A DNA stretch of 64,000 nucleotides from Helianthus annuus (lineage: Eukaryota; Streptophyta; Magnoliopsida; Asterales; Asteraceae), in assembly GCF_002127325.2 (NCBI RefSeq), contig NC_035448.2:129095144-129159143 (forward strand), written 5' to 3'. The stretch's first letter is position 1. Every line of letters starts with the position of its first letter. Made by a program: the position numbers and the translations under genes. Under the pieces are notes generated by a model that was given only the letters and a program-made list of their open reading frames with translations, searched no databases and had not been told where the DNA came from. This document shows, one piece after another, positions 31,791-43,215 of this stretch.

Positions 31791-32703
31791 TTAATCTGGT
31801 GGATGAGATTTCAAGAAGATGAGCTCTCCTTGGTATGGAATAACGGCATTGAGTGGTGAGGGCTGTAGATGTGTATCATCTGAGCTTACCACTGCTGGTG
31901 ACTTTGATGACCCAGTAGTGGCTTCAAAGGGTGGTGGCATAGGGGGTAAAGGTGTGGACACCTGCTGACTTTGATCCACTGTTTGAGGACTTTTGTCAGC
32001 AGTGTTTGATGAGGTGGAAGCGGTGGTTAAAGGGCTACTTTGGTCAACAATTGTTGAGGTAGCAGTGGTTGAGCTTTGACAACTGTTTTGAACAACTGAT
32101 GCTCTCCCTATTAAGGCAGACTTTTGAGGAATGATGATCTCATGTCCATAGTCTGGTGATGAATCTTCTGATGGACCTGCACTGTTAGTCTTGACAGCAG
32201 TATTTTCAAAAGTGAATTTTTCAAGATCAAACAGTTCTGCAGGATTTGCAGGGATTTTCATGGATGAAAGTTCATTGAACTTTACATTCAAAGTCTCTTC
32301 CACTGCTTTGGTCCGTGTATTAAACACTTTGTAGGCCTTAGCAGTGGTTGAGTATCCCAGGTGGTATCCCATATCAATTTTGTCTGCAAACTTTGAGATA
32401 GAATCTTTTAAGTTTAGAATGAAACATGGGCAACTAAAAACTTTGAAATATGAGATTAATGGCTTTATTTTATACAGAATTTCATAAGCAGTCTTTTTGT
32501 GCCTGGGGTTGATTAAAACTCTGTTTTGACATAGCAAGCAGTGTTTACTGCCTCTGCCCAAAAAGTTAATGGCAAACCTGAATCTGCAAGCATGGTTCTG
32601 GCAGCCTCAATCAATGTTCTGTTCTTTCTTTCAACAACCCCACTTTGCTCTGGTGTTCTAGGGATGCTGTACTGCCTTACAATCCCTTTCTTCACACAGA
32701 AGG
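31791..32703 (-). pseudogene. Inner Copia integrase, C-terminal part and linker
   Basis: This continues integrase from the far side of the solo LTR. It has Arg-Thr-Pro-Glu-Gln-Ser-Gly-Val-Val-Glu-Arg-Lys-Asn-Arg, whose second Glu is the catalytic one (near 32635), then Thr-Met-Leu-Ala-Asp-Ser and Phe-Trp-Ala-Glu-Ala. A frameshift near 32540 leads to the frame 32561-31791, with Pro-Arg-His-Lys-Lys-Thr-Ala-Tyr-Glu (the usual block after the integrase core) and the Gly-Tyr-Ser region. It then becomes a Ser/Thr/Pro-rich linker. TAA at 31791 stops the frame 25 bp before the RT frame. Confidence 0.85.
32699..32703. other. Target-site duplication GAAGG of the solo LTR
   Basis: GAAGG lies at 32699-32703 and again at 35586-35590, flanking the inserted LTR exactly. 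Confidence 0.92.
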
Positions 32704-35585
32704 TGTCACACCCAACCGATGGCGGAATCATCGGGGCGCGGCACTGAGCAAAACAGATTGTCCAGAAGTTTCCACAACAACTATTATATAAATTCAGTTT
32801 TAAATGATACGTCCCATACCGTATCCCAAATAAATAAACAAGTTATCATAGAAAGCAACTAGGCAAATAATTCCGTTCCGACAACTCAGATTCAATTATT
32901 ACAAACCAAATGAATAAAAGTATTGCTTGAAGTCATTAAGACCTATCTGGACAAGATCTACAGAATGCTAATGCCATAGACCCCTGATCGGACAACTCCA
33001 ACGGCTCCATGGCAATCGTTTATTTGCTTCTAGAGACCCCTAGGTAGACCACTACCTATAACTATCCATTGGCCTCTAGAGCTTTATTCTAGCCTCGCTC
33101 CCCTAGCAAGAATGCATCTTAAACACCTGTCACATACGTTAAAATAAAGTCAATACATAAAACGTAAAGGTGAGCACACAAGTTTGATAATAGCATATAG
33201 AGTTTGAATAGTTTACGCATAACCAGGTACGTACACAAAGGAAGACGATGCATGTTAATTATCGACATAGGACCATCAGTACCAACGACTGCGGGTTGAC
33301 CGTCCGAGACGGTTCGCAATACATGATTACCACCGTAATCCATGCAAGTAATTGTCCTTAACAACCCCCGCATGAACGGGTGCTGAGTCCAAACTATAGT
33401 ACTATGTTGCTAAGGCAGGTAGATAGCACTCCACGTGTAAACATAATAAACAGCATTCATTTAGTCAAATAGCACATGTAATCGGTTAGCGTTCAAATAG
33501 TTTGTGTTTGATTGTGATTTGATAGGTAACGTATGTAACACCCAAAAGTGCTAAAAGCAAAAAGGGATCGAGTATACTCACAGTGATTAGTTATGGATTG
33601 AAGGGAGCACTGAGTGTAGAATTAGCCTGAATAGTTTGATAGCATAACGATAATTAACATGGAAATGCAACAAGTGAAAGTGGATCGAATAGGCTGGTCA
33701 ATCGAACGGCAGGTTCGATCGAACGGGCTGTTCGGTCGGCTGGTCTGTCCGGTTGAATAGTCTTGTTCGATCGGCCGGTTGGCTCGATCGGCTGGGCCAT
33801 TCGAGTGGATTGTTTCTTCCTCTGGTGTGTTTGTGTTTGGGGATTTGAACTTTCGAAGTTTTCTTTCCAATATTTGAGAACACTGAAGTGTTCTTACCTT
33901 TCAAGTTGGTCGATCGAACGGTTCGTTCGATCGGCTAGCTCACTCGATCGGCTAGGAACTTCAGAATTAGTTCTCAGCTGAGTGTCACTCGATCGGACGG
34001 CATGTTCGATCAGGTAGCACTCCATACTACGAACGAATTGTAAAATTGATTAAGTGTTGAAGCATAGTATCTCATGATCCGAACAGTAATGTTCACTAAT
34101 CGAGTGACATATTCGATCGGACACTACTTTGTCAATACTATACCTCAGAAGTTTGAAAGGTGAGACGCCATGTGCTAGCCGACCGGCTGGCCCGGTCGAT
34201 CGGCTGGGCTGTTCGAACAGCCTAGCCGTTCGGCCAGCAAGTCTGACCTGGTCGGCCTTTCGTCTAACACTTGGCTGTTTGGTTACTTATTATATCGAGG
34301 TAGTTTGATAACGAGTTGAACTATGATACCTTCGTTCTTACCCGTCTCTCTGGCTCGGACAGGAAACACCCAAGTCCGTCCGTTGGGCGGTTCGGAACGT
34401 CGGCTTAGAGTTTAACCCATCGTCGGTGAACCTCATAGTTAGAATCCGAATCTTGAACCTTCTAACTGTTAGTGTGATTAGTTAGCCGGTTCAAGCTCCG
34501 TTTCTATTGGTTTGAAGGCATTGAGTGTAAAAGAGTTGAAAGAAAGTTGGGATTCCTTCTTCCAATCCTTCACAACTTGTGGATGTTTAGATCTTTGATA
34601 GATCTTAGCTCGTTTATGTGGAAATCGGTTAGATCTAAGCTATTCACAGTTGAATGAGGCCAAAACATGATGTTCTTCAAGAACACCATGATGACATCAC
34701 CCAAGAACACCTAGATCTTGGTGATTTCACGGTTAGAATCCAAGTTTTGAAAGATAGAAAGGTGTAGAATCAAGTAATGATAAAAAACGTACAAGAATTA
34801 AGGTGAAAACTTACCGGGATTGAGAGAAATCTGAGAAAAGGTGAAGAATAGGAGCTGGCCGGTCAGAACTTTCCAAAAGTGGAAATGAAGACAAGGACAA
34901 CCCTATTTATAGGCTTCCAAAAGGGGAAAGTGGCAGCCGATCGGCCAGGAGCTCCGATCGAGTGGGCTGGTCGATCGGCTGGCAAGATGCTAGCCGATCG
35001 GCTGGCCTGTTCGATCAGGATGCCTCCTGTTCGATCTGCGACACACTTTGAGTATTTTGCGACGATTGTTGACGTTTCGATTTCGATGGACGATGATACG
35101 AATACGATAGATTTCCTAGTCAAATTACTTTCAGTTCCAACCACTATATCTACATACAAGCATCTACTTTTCGCGTTTCGTTGTCGGTTTCGATTGAGTT
35201 CGATTGCCTTTTTCGAGTTTTGATCTGATTTTCGATTGATTTGCTTGAATACCACCCAAACATAAAGTAAACATGCACAAGTAACACATAAGGCACACAC
35301 ACACACGTATAACAATACCACAATTCGCATAATTCGAGTCTCGAGTTCGATGATTGTTAGATTGGTTTGATTACTGATTAGTTAACTTTATCGCATTGTT
35401 ACTTCCTATCATTCAAAGTCGTAGATCGGTGCGCGTTAAAACACATTCGATTACTTCAATTCTTGCTGATTACAACACTTACTCCACATAATACAACTAA
35501 AATATAAAATAGCCTATCTACAGTCAAAGAAAGTCAAAGTTGACTTGGACTTTGACTTTGACATTCGAAAACACGGGGTGTTACA
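32704..35585. mobile_element. Solo LTR (2882 bp), Ty3-type, inside the inner Copia integrase
   Basis: It begins TGTCACACCC and ends GGGGTGTTACA, with imperfect inverted ends and 5-bp GAAGG duplications. Removing it rejoins the integrase reading frame between Asp-Ala-Phe-Cys and the following Val-Lys-Lys-Gly. No coding domain or primer site is present, so LTR-LTR recombination has left a solo LTR. Its start matches the LTR fragment at 22181. It contains a regular array of CGATCG-type sites (33683-33810, 33910-33951 and 34938-35017) with a 17-bp step. Large LTRs with such ends occur in Tekay/Del-type Ty3 elements; the family assignment is inferred. Confidence 0.9.
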
Positions 35586-36473
35586 GAAGGCATCCAACTC
35601 CTTATTTTTGAATTCTGTGCCATTGTCACTTCTGAAGACTTTTACTGGAAGGTCAAATTGCTTTTCAACCTGTGTCACAAAGTCTTGCAAAATGCCTGCA
35701 GTCTCATCTTTTGAGTGTAAAAAGAAGGTCCATGTAAACCTAGAGAAGTCATCAACAATAACCAAGCAATATCTCTTCTTTTTGAGACTCATGACTTGCA
35801 CTGTGCCAAACAAATCCATGTGCAGCATTTGCAAACACTGGGTTGTTTTGGACTCTTCAATGGACTTAAAAGAGCTTTTATGCTGTTTTCCTTTTAAACA
35901 GGAAACACAATGTTCAGGACATGAAAACAGTTTTTGTGGTAAGCCTCTTACTAAGCCATTTTTTGAAATTTTATTTATTGTTTTGAGATTTGTGTGTCCC
36001 AGTATTTTGTGCCATAGCTCTGTCTCTTTGTTAGAGGCAGCTGAGAACAGACAGGCATCAGCTCTAGGACACTCTCTTGACATGTCAACAACATAAACAT
36101 TGCCACTTCTTTGAGCAACAAGTTTTGTTGAGCCTTTCTTGATTATTGCTTCAATCTTACTAACCATTTCTGGTCCAACATTCCTACAATAATCCTTTGT
36201 GAAGAATGAGCCAAACCCTTTATCACTCATTTGAGATACACTCAGGAGGTTGAATTTCAGATTGTCAATAAGATTGACATTTTCAAATTTTACATTTCCA
36301 GACTTTACTGTACCAGACCCCAGAACTTTTCCTTTACTATTATTACCAAAGGATATATCACCCCCTCCATGAGTTTTGAAATCTTGAAGAAGGGCTTTAC
36401 ATCCTGTCATGTGCCTGGAGCCTCCACTATCTACATACCAAAGACTATCTAAGCATGCAGAAGCTCCCTGCAC
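35586..36473 (-). pseudogene. Inner Copia protease, pre-integrase zinc finger and integrase N-terminal half
   Basis: Minus strand, one frame from 36473 to the solo LTR. The protease active site reads Val-Asp-Ser-Gly-Gly-Ser, where Copia proteases have Asp-Ser-Gly-Ala-Ser, a conservative Ala-to-Gly change. The pre-integrase domain has Leu-Trp-His-Lys-Ile-Leu-Gly-His and Cys-Val-Ser-Cys-Leu-Lys-Gly-Lys (the His-His-Cys-Cys finger). Integrase keeps the first two catalytic Asp residues, in His-Met-Asp-Leu-Phe-Gly (near 35820) and Arg-Ser-Asp-Asn-Gly-Thr-Glu-Phe (near 35617). The solo LTR cuts the frame about 9 codons after that second block, so the catalytic Glu lies 2.9 kb away. Confidence 0.9.
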
Positions 36474-36487
36474 ATGAAGTAAAAGGA

Positions 36488-37255
36488 TTAGTTCATTAAG
36501 GTCTCCAAAGCCAATAAGGCTTTGGATGGGGTCTCAACAGTGTCTGGGATGGTAGCAGATGCATGGACAGTGGTTAGCACAGGGGTTTGAACATTTTTGG
36601 GAATGTTTTTCTCTAACCACTGTTGGGGGTCTTGGCCAAGCACCTGTTGATAACCAAAAGGATGCGTGTTCACTCTTGGTTTAGAGGGGTTTTTGTAGGT
36701 CTCATAAACGTGTGGAATCCTTTGGTATGATGCTTTTTCCTTGCCTTTTCTGAATTGATTGGCAGGGGGTGCATCAGTCACCTATACATCTCTTTGGACA
36801 GATGTTTGGTTCAGTTGTTTTGTGACAGCAGTTTGGACATGGACAAACAGTGGTTGTTTCTTGGTGAACTTGACAGATGATGTTGATGGACTCAAAGATG
36901 TTTTTGCAGTGTATTCATTCTTTTTTTATGTCAAAGTTTTTGAGATACACACATTTTTGAGTTTTGTGATTATCTTTGCCACAGATGGTGCAGCTTTCAG
37001 CAGGTAAAATGATGTTTGTTTTGTTTATATCATATGCTTTTAGATGAAAACAATCTTTTGTTAGATGATTCTTCTTTTCACAGAATTCACAAAACAAGTT
37101 TTTGATCTTTTCTTCCTTTTCTCCGATTCCTTTGAAACAGAGTTTTGAACCTCTGTTGGGATATCTTTGATAGGAAAGACCTTTGCTTTTGGAGCTTTTA
37201 CACCATCAGTGGTTGTGAAATCCATTGGTTTGAAATTTTCTAGGATGTCACACAC
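36488..37255 (-). pseudogene. Inner Copia Gag C-terminal part with two more zinc knuckles
   Basis: Frames 37255-37061, 37097-36915 and 36781-36488 carry the end of Gag in shifted registers. The middle one holds two CX2CX4HX4C knuckles: Cys-Glu-Phe-Cys...His...Cys (near 37090-37050) and Cys-Thr-Ile-Cys...His...Cys (near 36990-36950). With the knuckle at about 38495 the protein had three. The 2-base slip at 37240-37255, in a GTGTG run, separates this from the coiled-coil part. Confidence 0.78.
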
Positions 37256-39552
37256 TCATCAGACCATGTGGGTTTAAATTGGTATTTCTCAATCTCTTCA
37301 AAAGTTGAAGATCCCACAGATCTTTCCAGAGTAGTTTTGTTACCAAGTTTGTCAGTTATTTTAACTTCTTGGCCACTTTTGTTGGTTGGTATGATTTCAG
37401 AAGAAACAGCTTGTATTGCAGCAGTGTTTACAAGATCATCATATTTTCTATGTCCTATACCAAACTTGACATTGCTTTTAAGCTGTTTCTCAAGCATAAC
37501 CTCATACCCTTTACAAGATTCTACCCATCTTTCACAGGTGATCTGGGTGGACTCTAACTCCTTTTTGCAAACTTGGTATTTTTCTACCATAGTTTGGAGT
37601 TGAGTTTTGGTTATGCTTTGTTCTTCTTTTAAGCTGCTGATCTCTTTATCCTTTTCAGCCAATTTGTTTCTAAGTTCTTTTAATGACTTTTCAAATTTGA
37701 CTTCATTAGACAAGACTTTATCTCTAAGGTTTTCATTCACCTCTTTAATGTTAGCAAATGCAATAATACAATTGTCTGAACACAGTTTTTCAAGAACTTG
37801 AGGTGATACCTTAGCAGCAGCCATCATGGCACAATCACATTGATGATCAACTTCTTCATCAGCTCTCTCTTCTTCCTCACCAGCTTTCTTCATATCTTCT
37901 TTCTCTTTGTCATCTTTGGACCAAGGGTTGGTCAGTGGTTCAATCAGGGTTTCTGAATTTTCTTCCAGCAGTAGTTCACCATCAACTGCAGTAACCATTG
38001 CTTCAGCAACTTCATCCACTGTTTCAGCACTTAGCTGTTCACCTTCAGTTTCAACCCCTTCTGGTATTGACTCTAATGCCATCAAACAAAATTCATCATC
38101 AAAAGCATCATTAGAAGCATATAGAGCAGAATTTTCATCACCAAGTTCATCAGGCATGCTGCTCCAATCAACAAAGCCTTGTCTGAAAAAGCTTTGCTAA
38201 TCTGGTTGTGTCACTGTTGGAGCAGCTTGTTGAGGTGCAACAGGTTGCACTTGTGCCTGAGGAACAGGGGCTTGAACATACTGAATTTGTGGAACAGTGG
38301 TTTGAACATAATGCACAGGCACAGGGGTTGCAGCATAATGAGCAGTGTTAACATGTGCTGTAGGGGCATATTGGGTATAGTGCACAGTGTTTTGTTGTTG
38401 TGGTCTAGGGTTTGAGCCAGGGTGAGAAATTATGGGACCAGTGGTTTGATTCCTACATTCCCTAGCAAAGTGACCTAGCCTATTACACTTGTAACACTTG
38501 ATTTTCGACTTATCCAACCCCACCCTTAAATTCCCATGAAGCCCTGGGAATTTTCTCCCTGTTCTTTTGTAGAATTTGCTTGTTCTAACACTAAGCAAAG
38601 CCAATTAATGCAAGATGTCCATCTCTTCTAAGTCAGTGGGATCAAAATGTTGCAAATCATTCAGCTTAAAGCACAAATTATCTGACATCTGGTTTTCAGT
38701 ATTTGCTGTGAAAGCATAATTTGCAGAGTGAGAATCAGAGTTGTCAAAGTTACCCCCAGCAGTTATGTCAATAAAGAGATCATAACTCTGATTCTTACTG
38801 CTGCTACCAGATTCTTCCTGACCAAACAGAGCTGTGCTGCCAAATGAATAGTCATCAGCAAGTTTCCCACACTCTTGCAACTTCCTTTTCTGGTTTAACT
38901 CCCTTTCATAGGTCAGGAGTCTACCATGGACTTGGGTCAGGGTCAGATCTTTGAACTCGGCTGAATTTCGGGTGACAAAAGCAATTGTGTCCCATTTTTC
39001 TGGCAGTGATCTAAGGAACCTGCTATTTTGGGTTGCATTTGGAAATGTAACCTTAACAAGCCTTAGTTCACTGATGAGACAACTGAAACGTTCAAATTGT
39101 TGGGTTAGTGATTCCCCTTTGATGTGACAAAATGTTTCATACTGCTGATTCAGAATTTCCCTGTTGTTTTTAATAACCTCTTCCGTTCCCCCGAATTGTT
39201 CCTTCAATGCATCCCACAATTCTTTGGCACTGTTATAATGTAACAGCCCAGCATAGATTTCGTTGGGTAGTGTAGAGGCTATGATGCTAAATGCTTTGGC
39301 ATCAAGTTCGAACTTCTGAAAATCTGATTCAGTGTAATTTTCAGTTGGTTTAGGAACGAACTTTTTTGTGTCCTCAGCACTTGGCACCATAGGAACATGA
39401 GGACCGAAAACAACAGACCTCCAACATCCAGTGTTTTGTTGAGCAAGGATATGACACATCCTTCGCTCCCAGATGTTGTATCCATTTCTTTTAAGCATAG
39501 GTGGTTTAAACAAAGAGCCAATGTTATTTTTATCATCTTGTTACTGAGACAT
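37240..39552 (-). pseudogene. Inner Copia Gag: capsid-type region, zinc knuckle and coiled coil
   Basis: A single minus-strand frame runs from ATG 39552 to 37240 with nonsense codons at 39541-39543 (codon 4), 38605-38607 and 38197-38199. The first 300 codons resemble the Copia gag-polypeptide (UBN2-type) domain, with a Tyr-Asn-x-Trp start and the Leu-Trp-Asp-Ala-Leu-Lys-Glu-Gln-Phe block. A CX2CX4HX4C knuckle (Cys-Tyr-Lys-Cys...His-Phe-Ala-Arg-Glu-Cys) lies near 38500-38455, followed by a Gln/Pro/Val-rich stretch. The last 300 codons are acidic and then strongly coiled-coil (about 37800-37500), as in Sirevirus Gags. The three stops are consistent with C-to-T changes. Confidence 0.85.
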
Positions 39553-39706
39553 CTTCCTGGTTGTTTTACAGGCACTAATTAATCAACTTTAACGGTGATT
39601 AAACCTTGCTCTGTTTTTCAACAATACGAACAAACGATCAGTATCAACAATTTTGAGCCGAACTATTTACGTCAAAATGATTGTTAAATCAAATTTGACT
39701 GTCCAA

Positions 39707-39718
39707 GCTCTGATACCA
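39707..39718 (-). other. Primer binding site, initiator tRNA-Met
   Basis: On the minus strand TGGTATCAGAGC starts 2 bases after the 5' LTR end. It matches the usual Copia primer site complementary to initiator tRNA-Met. Confidence 0.88.
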
Positions 39719-39720
39719 AT

Positions 39721-40453
39721 TGTTAGGATCTGAGTTTGGATTGATTGTGATTTGTGTTTGAATTTAGATGAACAAATGGAAGAGTAGTGCAGCGGAATTT
39801 AAATGGAAGCAAACTTTTCACAATCAAACAGAAGAAATGCTTTCAATCATACATTTTCAACACAGAATCAAATGATTAAATTTATTTTTAAACTCTGATT
39901 ACAATGCATGTATGATTCGCAAACTCCCCCTCAGCCCGAGCTCAGTGTTTGTTCGTGCAAGAAGAAGATGGTGAAAAGAGCTAAACAGAGCAGTACAGAG
40001 TACTGTTCTATTTATAGGCACTTGCAAACCACTGAGCATCTAAGCTGACGTCACCGTGAAAGTGACATCTAACCTCCTAACAAACTCTAACCTCTGATCT
40101 ATACAAACACTGCTATGCTAACTACTGATATTACATTTCAATACATAAAACAAACTTAAACTGCTGCTGCATCCTTCCACTGCTATGAACCCAGCAATAC
40201 TTGTCATGATCAGCAGTGCTTGAACCAAGGCAGTAGATTGAGCAGCAGAGCTTTGGTTCTTCAATCAGACTTTGACTTGACCAGCAGTTGTAGGTCAGCA
40301 GTTTGCATGATCAGCAGATAGGAGGTCAGCAGATGTTGAAACCACTTTCAAGGGGAGAGACTTGCAACCAAACATCTGCTTATTCTGGATCCATTTCTCT
40401 GATCCAGTTTTGGCTTTCATTATCTGTTCCTTTGGCAGGGTTCAATCCCAACA
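39721..40453 (-). repeat. 5' LTR of the inner Copia element (733 bp)
   Basis: It aligns end to end with 24818-25550 without gaps, with about 13 substitutions. Flanked at 40454-40458 by the TAAAA duplication. Confidence 0.92.
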
Positions 40454-40458
40454 TAAAA

Positions 40459-41897
40459 AATTTATGCTAAAACACACTAAAATCTTTTTGAATTTTTGAA
40501 TAATATGAAATGCAATAAAGAAATATTTACAAACGAACTTTTTGTGAGTTTGTGTAAGAAGATCATATCAGTTTCTGAGACAAATCACCAACACCGTTAA
40601 GCTTCATTTCATTTTAAGTTCTAAATAATTCACTTAGATTGTCAGTGTATTGGTCCACTTTAAATTTTCACACAAAGTTCAACTGTTTCGAGATACGATA
40701 TTAATATTTTAAGAACTTAAACTTATTCGTGTGTCCCGCCACTTGAATATACTCCCGTATCCAGTTTCCAATATTCAGTCTTACAGGTGAGTATACCACA
40801 GATGATATCTGTAAGGGGTTAGATGCGAAACCGTGAGAGCTAAGGTCAGAACTTCCGTTCAGAGGAGAGATGACGGCTCGACTTTTGGTGTGTCCCCTTT
40901 AGAGGATCTTTTCTTCAACAGCACATGATTAGCATTTTTCAATGTTTCATCATTTTTTGTACTGAGGGCTGCGCTATATTTCAAGCATTTGCAGAAAGTA
41001 TTATACGGGGACTAGGTCAGAATTTCCATTCAGCAGAAGTCCCGGGATAATACCCCAGATATCACTGAGTATAAAGACCTAGTATCTCAGAAAGAGGGAC
41101 CTTTCAAACAAGATTTCGGAGGTTACCCATATATCCAAGAAATGTTACCCACAAAATAAGCAAGTTTGAAATTTATGTTTATATCTCGTCACAATCTACT
41201 AAATGTGCAAAAACCTACTGGCACATCCACAGTGAGGTTGTTTATCACATTTTTAACTTTCCAATTCTTTAGCGTGTTGTGATAGTCCACTGATGTACTA
41301 TCATTTCCTCTTTTTTACAACAAACTCATTTTTGAATTTATCATGTTTTTGTGTTTTTCAAATTTTTTACTCCCCCTAAAATGCAAACACAATTAAAATA
41401 AATTTGAAAACAAACTGTACAAGAAACATGACAACTGATATCGAATCACTTCAATTCGCCATCCACTTGGCATAAACAATCAGAACTCCCCCTCTCAACA
41501 AACTATTTTCCCATTTAGATTTCAAAATAATTAAGTTTGTTTTAATCAAAATGGTTTTTCCGGAAAATAAGTTTTGTTTTAACCACTTGTAGGTTCGGGG
41601 ATCATCATTTTGCTTTTCAACCACTTGAATGAGGATTACATCAAGTTCAACCTAATGACCTTGACGAATCACTTTGTAATATTCAACTTCTTACCACTTG
41701 TAAGTAAAACATTTACACACAATCATTATACCAATAACGATGCCGATTCATGCTTCACACTTACCAACCTGGAAGCTCCGGCAATTCCTGTAAACATTTA
41801 ACCATTATAAAATTCATTCACAAAATCAATTATCAAGAAAAATGCCGATTCCTGATCCGCGATTACAAACTTGGGATCTCCGGCAAGTCAGGTTTTT
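40459..41897 (-). other. Outer Copia sequence after gag: non-coding, pol absent
   Basis: Directly after the end of the gag frames at 41898 one expects protease and integrase. No Asp-Ser-Gly-Ala-Ser box, zinc finger or integrase block is seen in any minus-strand frame. It holds two purine-tract-like AGGGGGAGT copies (minus strand; about 41369 and 41484), the recurring word CCACTTGTA(A/G)G (about 41582 and 41692) and AT-rich filler. With the 24197-24812 part it forms one spacer of about 2 kb. Confidence 0.7.
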
Positions 41898-43215
41898 CTA
41901 TTCAAAAGATATATCCACCCAAGCCTGACCAGCCTTGGGTGTTACCGAGCTACCAACACTCGGTTTCTTATTTCCCATCTTCTTCTCATAGAACTCTTTA
42001 ACCCCTTTGACTTTTTGATCAACCATTTTACCAAATATGTGTTTTACCTTGGGTTTAAAAGCTTTTTCAACATCAAAAACCTTTTTGTCAGAATAAAATT
42101 GGTTTGAAATTTCAACTTTACCAATTTTCTTCTTAAAATTTTCAGCCCGAAGTGGTGGAAAATTTTCATCATCCACAGTCGGAACTGATTCTTCACCATT
42201 TACCTCAACCTGTGGCTCCTCTGATTTTGTGGAATCAGATTCATCGCCAGAAAATAGCTCCTCTGATTTTGACTTATCAGAATCATCGCTAGAACTCTCA
42301 ACAGACTTCTTAATAACCCATTTCTGGTTGTCAGATTTAGCTCTTTTCCTGTAAAACCTGTTTGAACATTCACCAATTTCAAATTTTGAATTTTTGAATA
42401 GTTTGGTTCTATCAATTGGTGGTTCAAACTCAATTACTTTCTCTTTCAGTTTAGAAACTCCCTATTTGGATTGAATTGCCTGTGAATGGTTCATGGCAAT
42501 ATGACCACTTTTTCCACACTTGAAACAGGTTCGAGTTTTCTTCTTCTGATCAACAGTCTTTATCTCATCTTGCTACTTTGCAAGGAATTCTCTGTTTGAC
42601 TGTCTCCAAAATTCTTTCTTTTCTTCTTTTTCTGCTGATGTACCTGAAACAAATGTCATCTTTGAGTTAAAATCTCGAACATATTTTTCATTTTTCTGTT
42701 GGAGTAAAACCCAATCCTTTCTTTTTGAAATTACCTTTATGGTTTGGTTTCTTTTGAAAACCAGAACCAAAACTGTAACCCTTTTTCTTGTTTAATCTTT
42801 GTTGCACTCTTGAGGTGTATTTTTTAGGTTTATCAGTAAGATTTAAATCTTTTATTTCAGAAAGATTAATTTCAGTTAGTTTGAAAACCTTGTTTATCAT
42901 CTTAGTTTTGACACCTCTTATTGGAAATTCCTCATCAGAATATAATTTGTCCGAATCATTCAAAGTATATGCCACTTTAAATGTTTCATTACTCAAATTA
43001 GATTTTGATAACAGGAATTCTTTATCATAAACTCTTTTGCCCTGTTTTTCATTTTGACCCGGAGTGCTGAAATCAAACTTTGACTCCGACATAGACTCCG
43101 ACTTTGACTCCTCAGTTTCATCGTTATCTAACACATGATCCACCACTTTCTTCATTAATTGAGATTGTTGATCAGTGTCAAACGATGTAAACGTGACATC
43201 AATACTTTCTGGCAA
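41898..43215 (-). pseudogene. Outer Copia Gag, C-terminal part in shifted frames
   Basis: Frames 43215-42688, 42770-42573, 42433-42200 and 42176-41898 continue Gag after a frameshift near 43320. The first starts with Pro-Glu-Ser-Ile-Asp-Val-Thr-Phe, matching the block near 60650 in the third Copia element, where it is inside an open frame. Asp/Glu/Ser-rich and Lys-rich blocks follow, with a degraded zinc knuckle near 42540-42490. The last frame ends near 41898 with Ala-Trp-Val-Asp. These breaks are small indels and stops, so the C-terminal half of Gag is lost in this copy. Confidence 0.75.

Larger units (their letters stand above)
24818..40453 (-). mobile_element. Inner Sirevirus-like Copia element with gag, pol and env-position ORF
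   Basis: Two 733-bp LTRs (24818-25550 and 39721-40453) differ at about 13 positions (1.8%). The element is flanked by exact TAAAA duplications at 24813-24817 and 40454-40458. On the minus strand the order is LTR, tRNA-Met primer site (39718-39707), gag with zinc knuckles and coiled coil (39552-36488), protease and integrase (36473-31791), RT/RNase H (31766-30202), a long extra ORF (29723-25600), purine tract and LTR. Copia domain order plus a large post-RT ORF fits the Sirevirus lineage. A 2.9-kb solo LTR interrupts integrase. Stops, frameshifts and a lesion at the RT active site make it inactive. Confidence 0.92.

Noticed and set aside
34863..35330. 155-codon minus-strand ORF in the solo LTR as a gene
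   Set aside because: It reads through the CGATCG array, giving Asp/Arg/Ser/Ala repeats, and lies entirely within an LTR.
32704..35585. Intron in the Copia pol gene
   Set aside because: The ends are TGTCAC...TTACA with a GAAGG duplication, not splice sites, so it is an inserted LTR.
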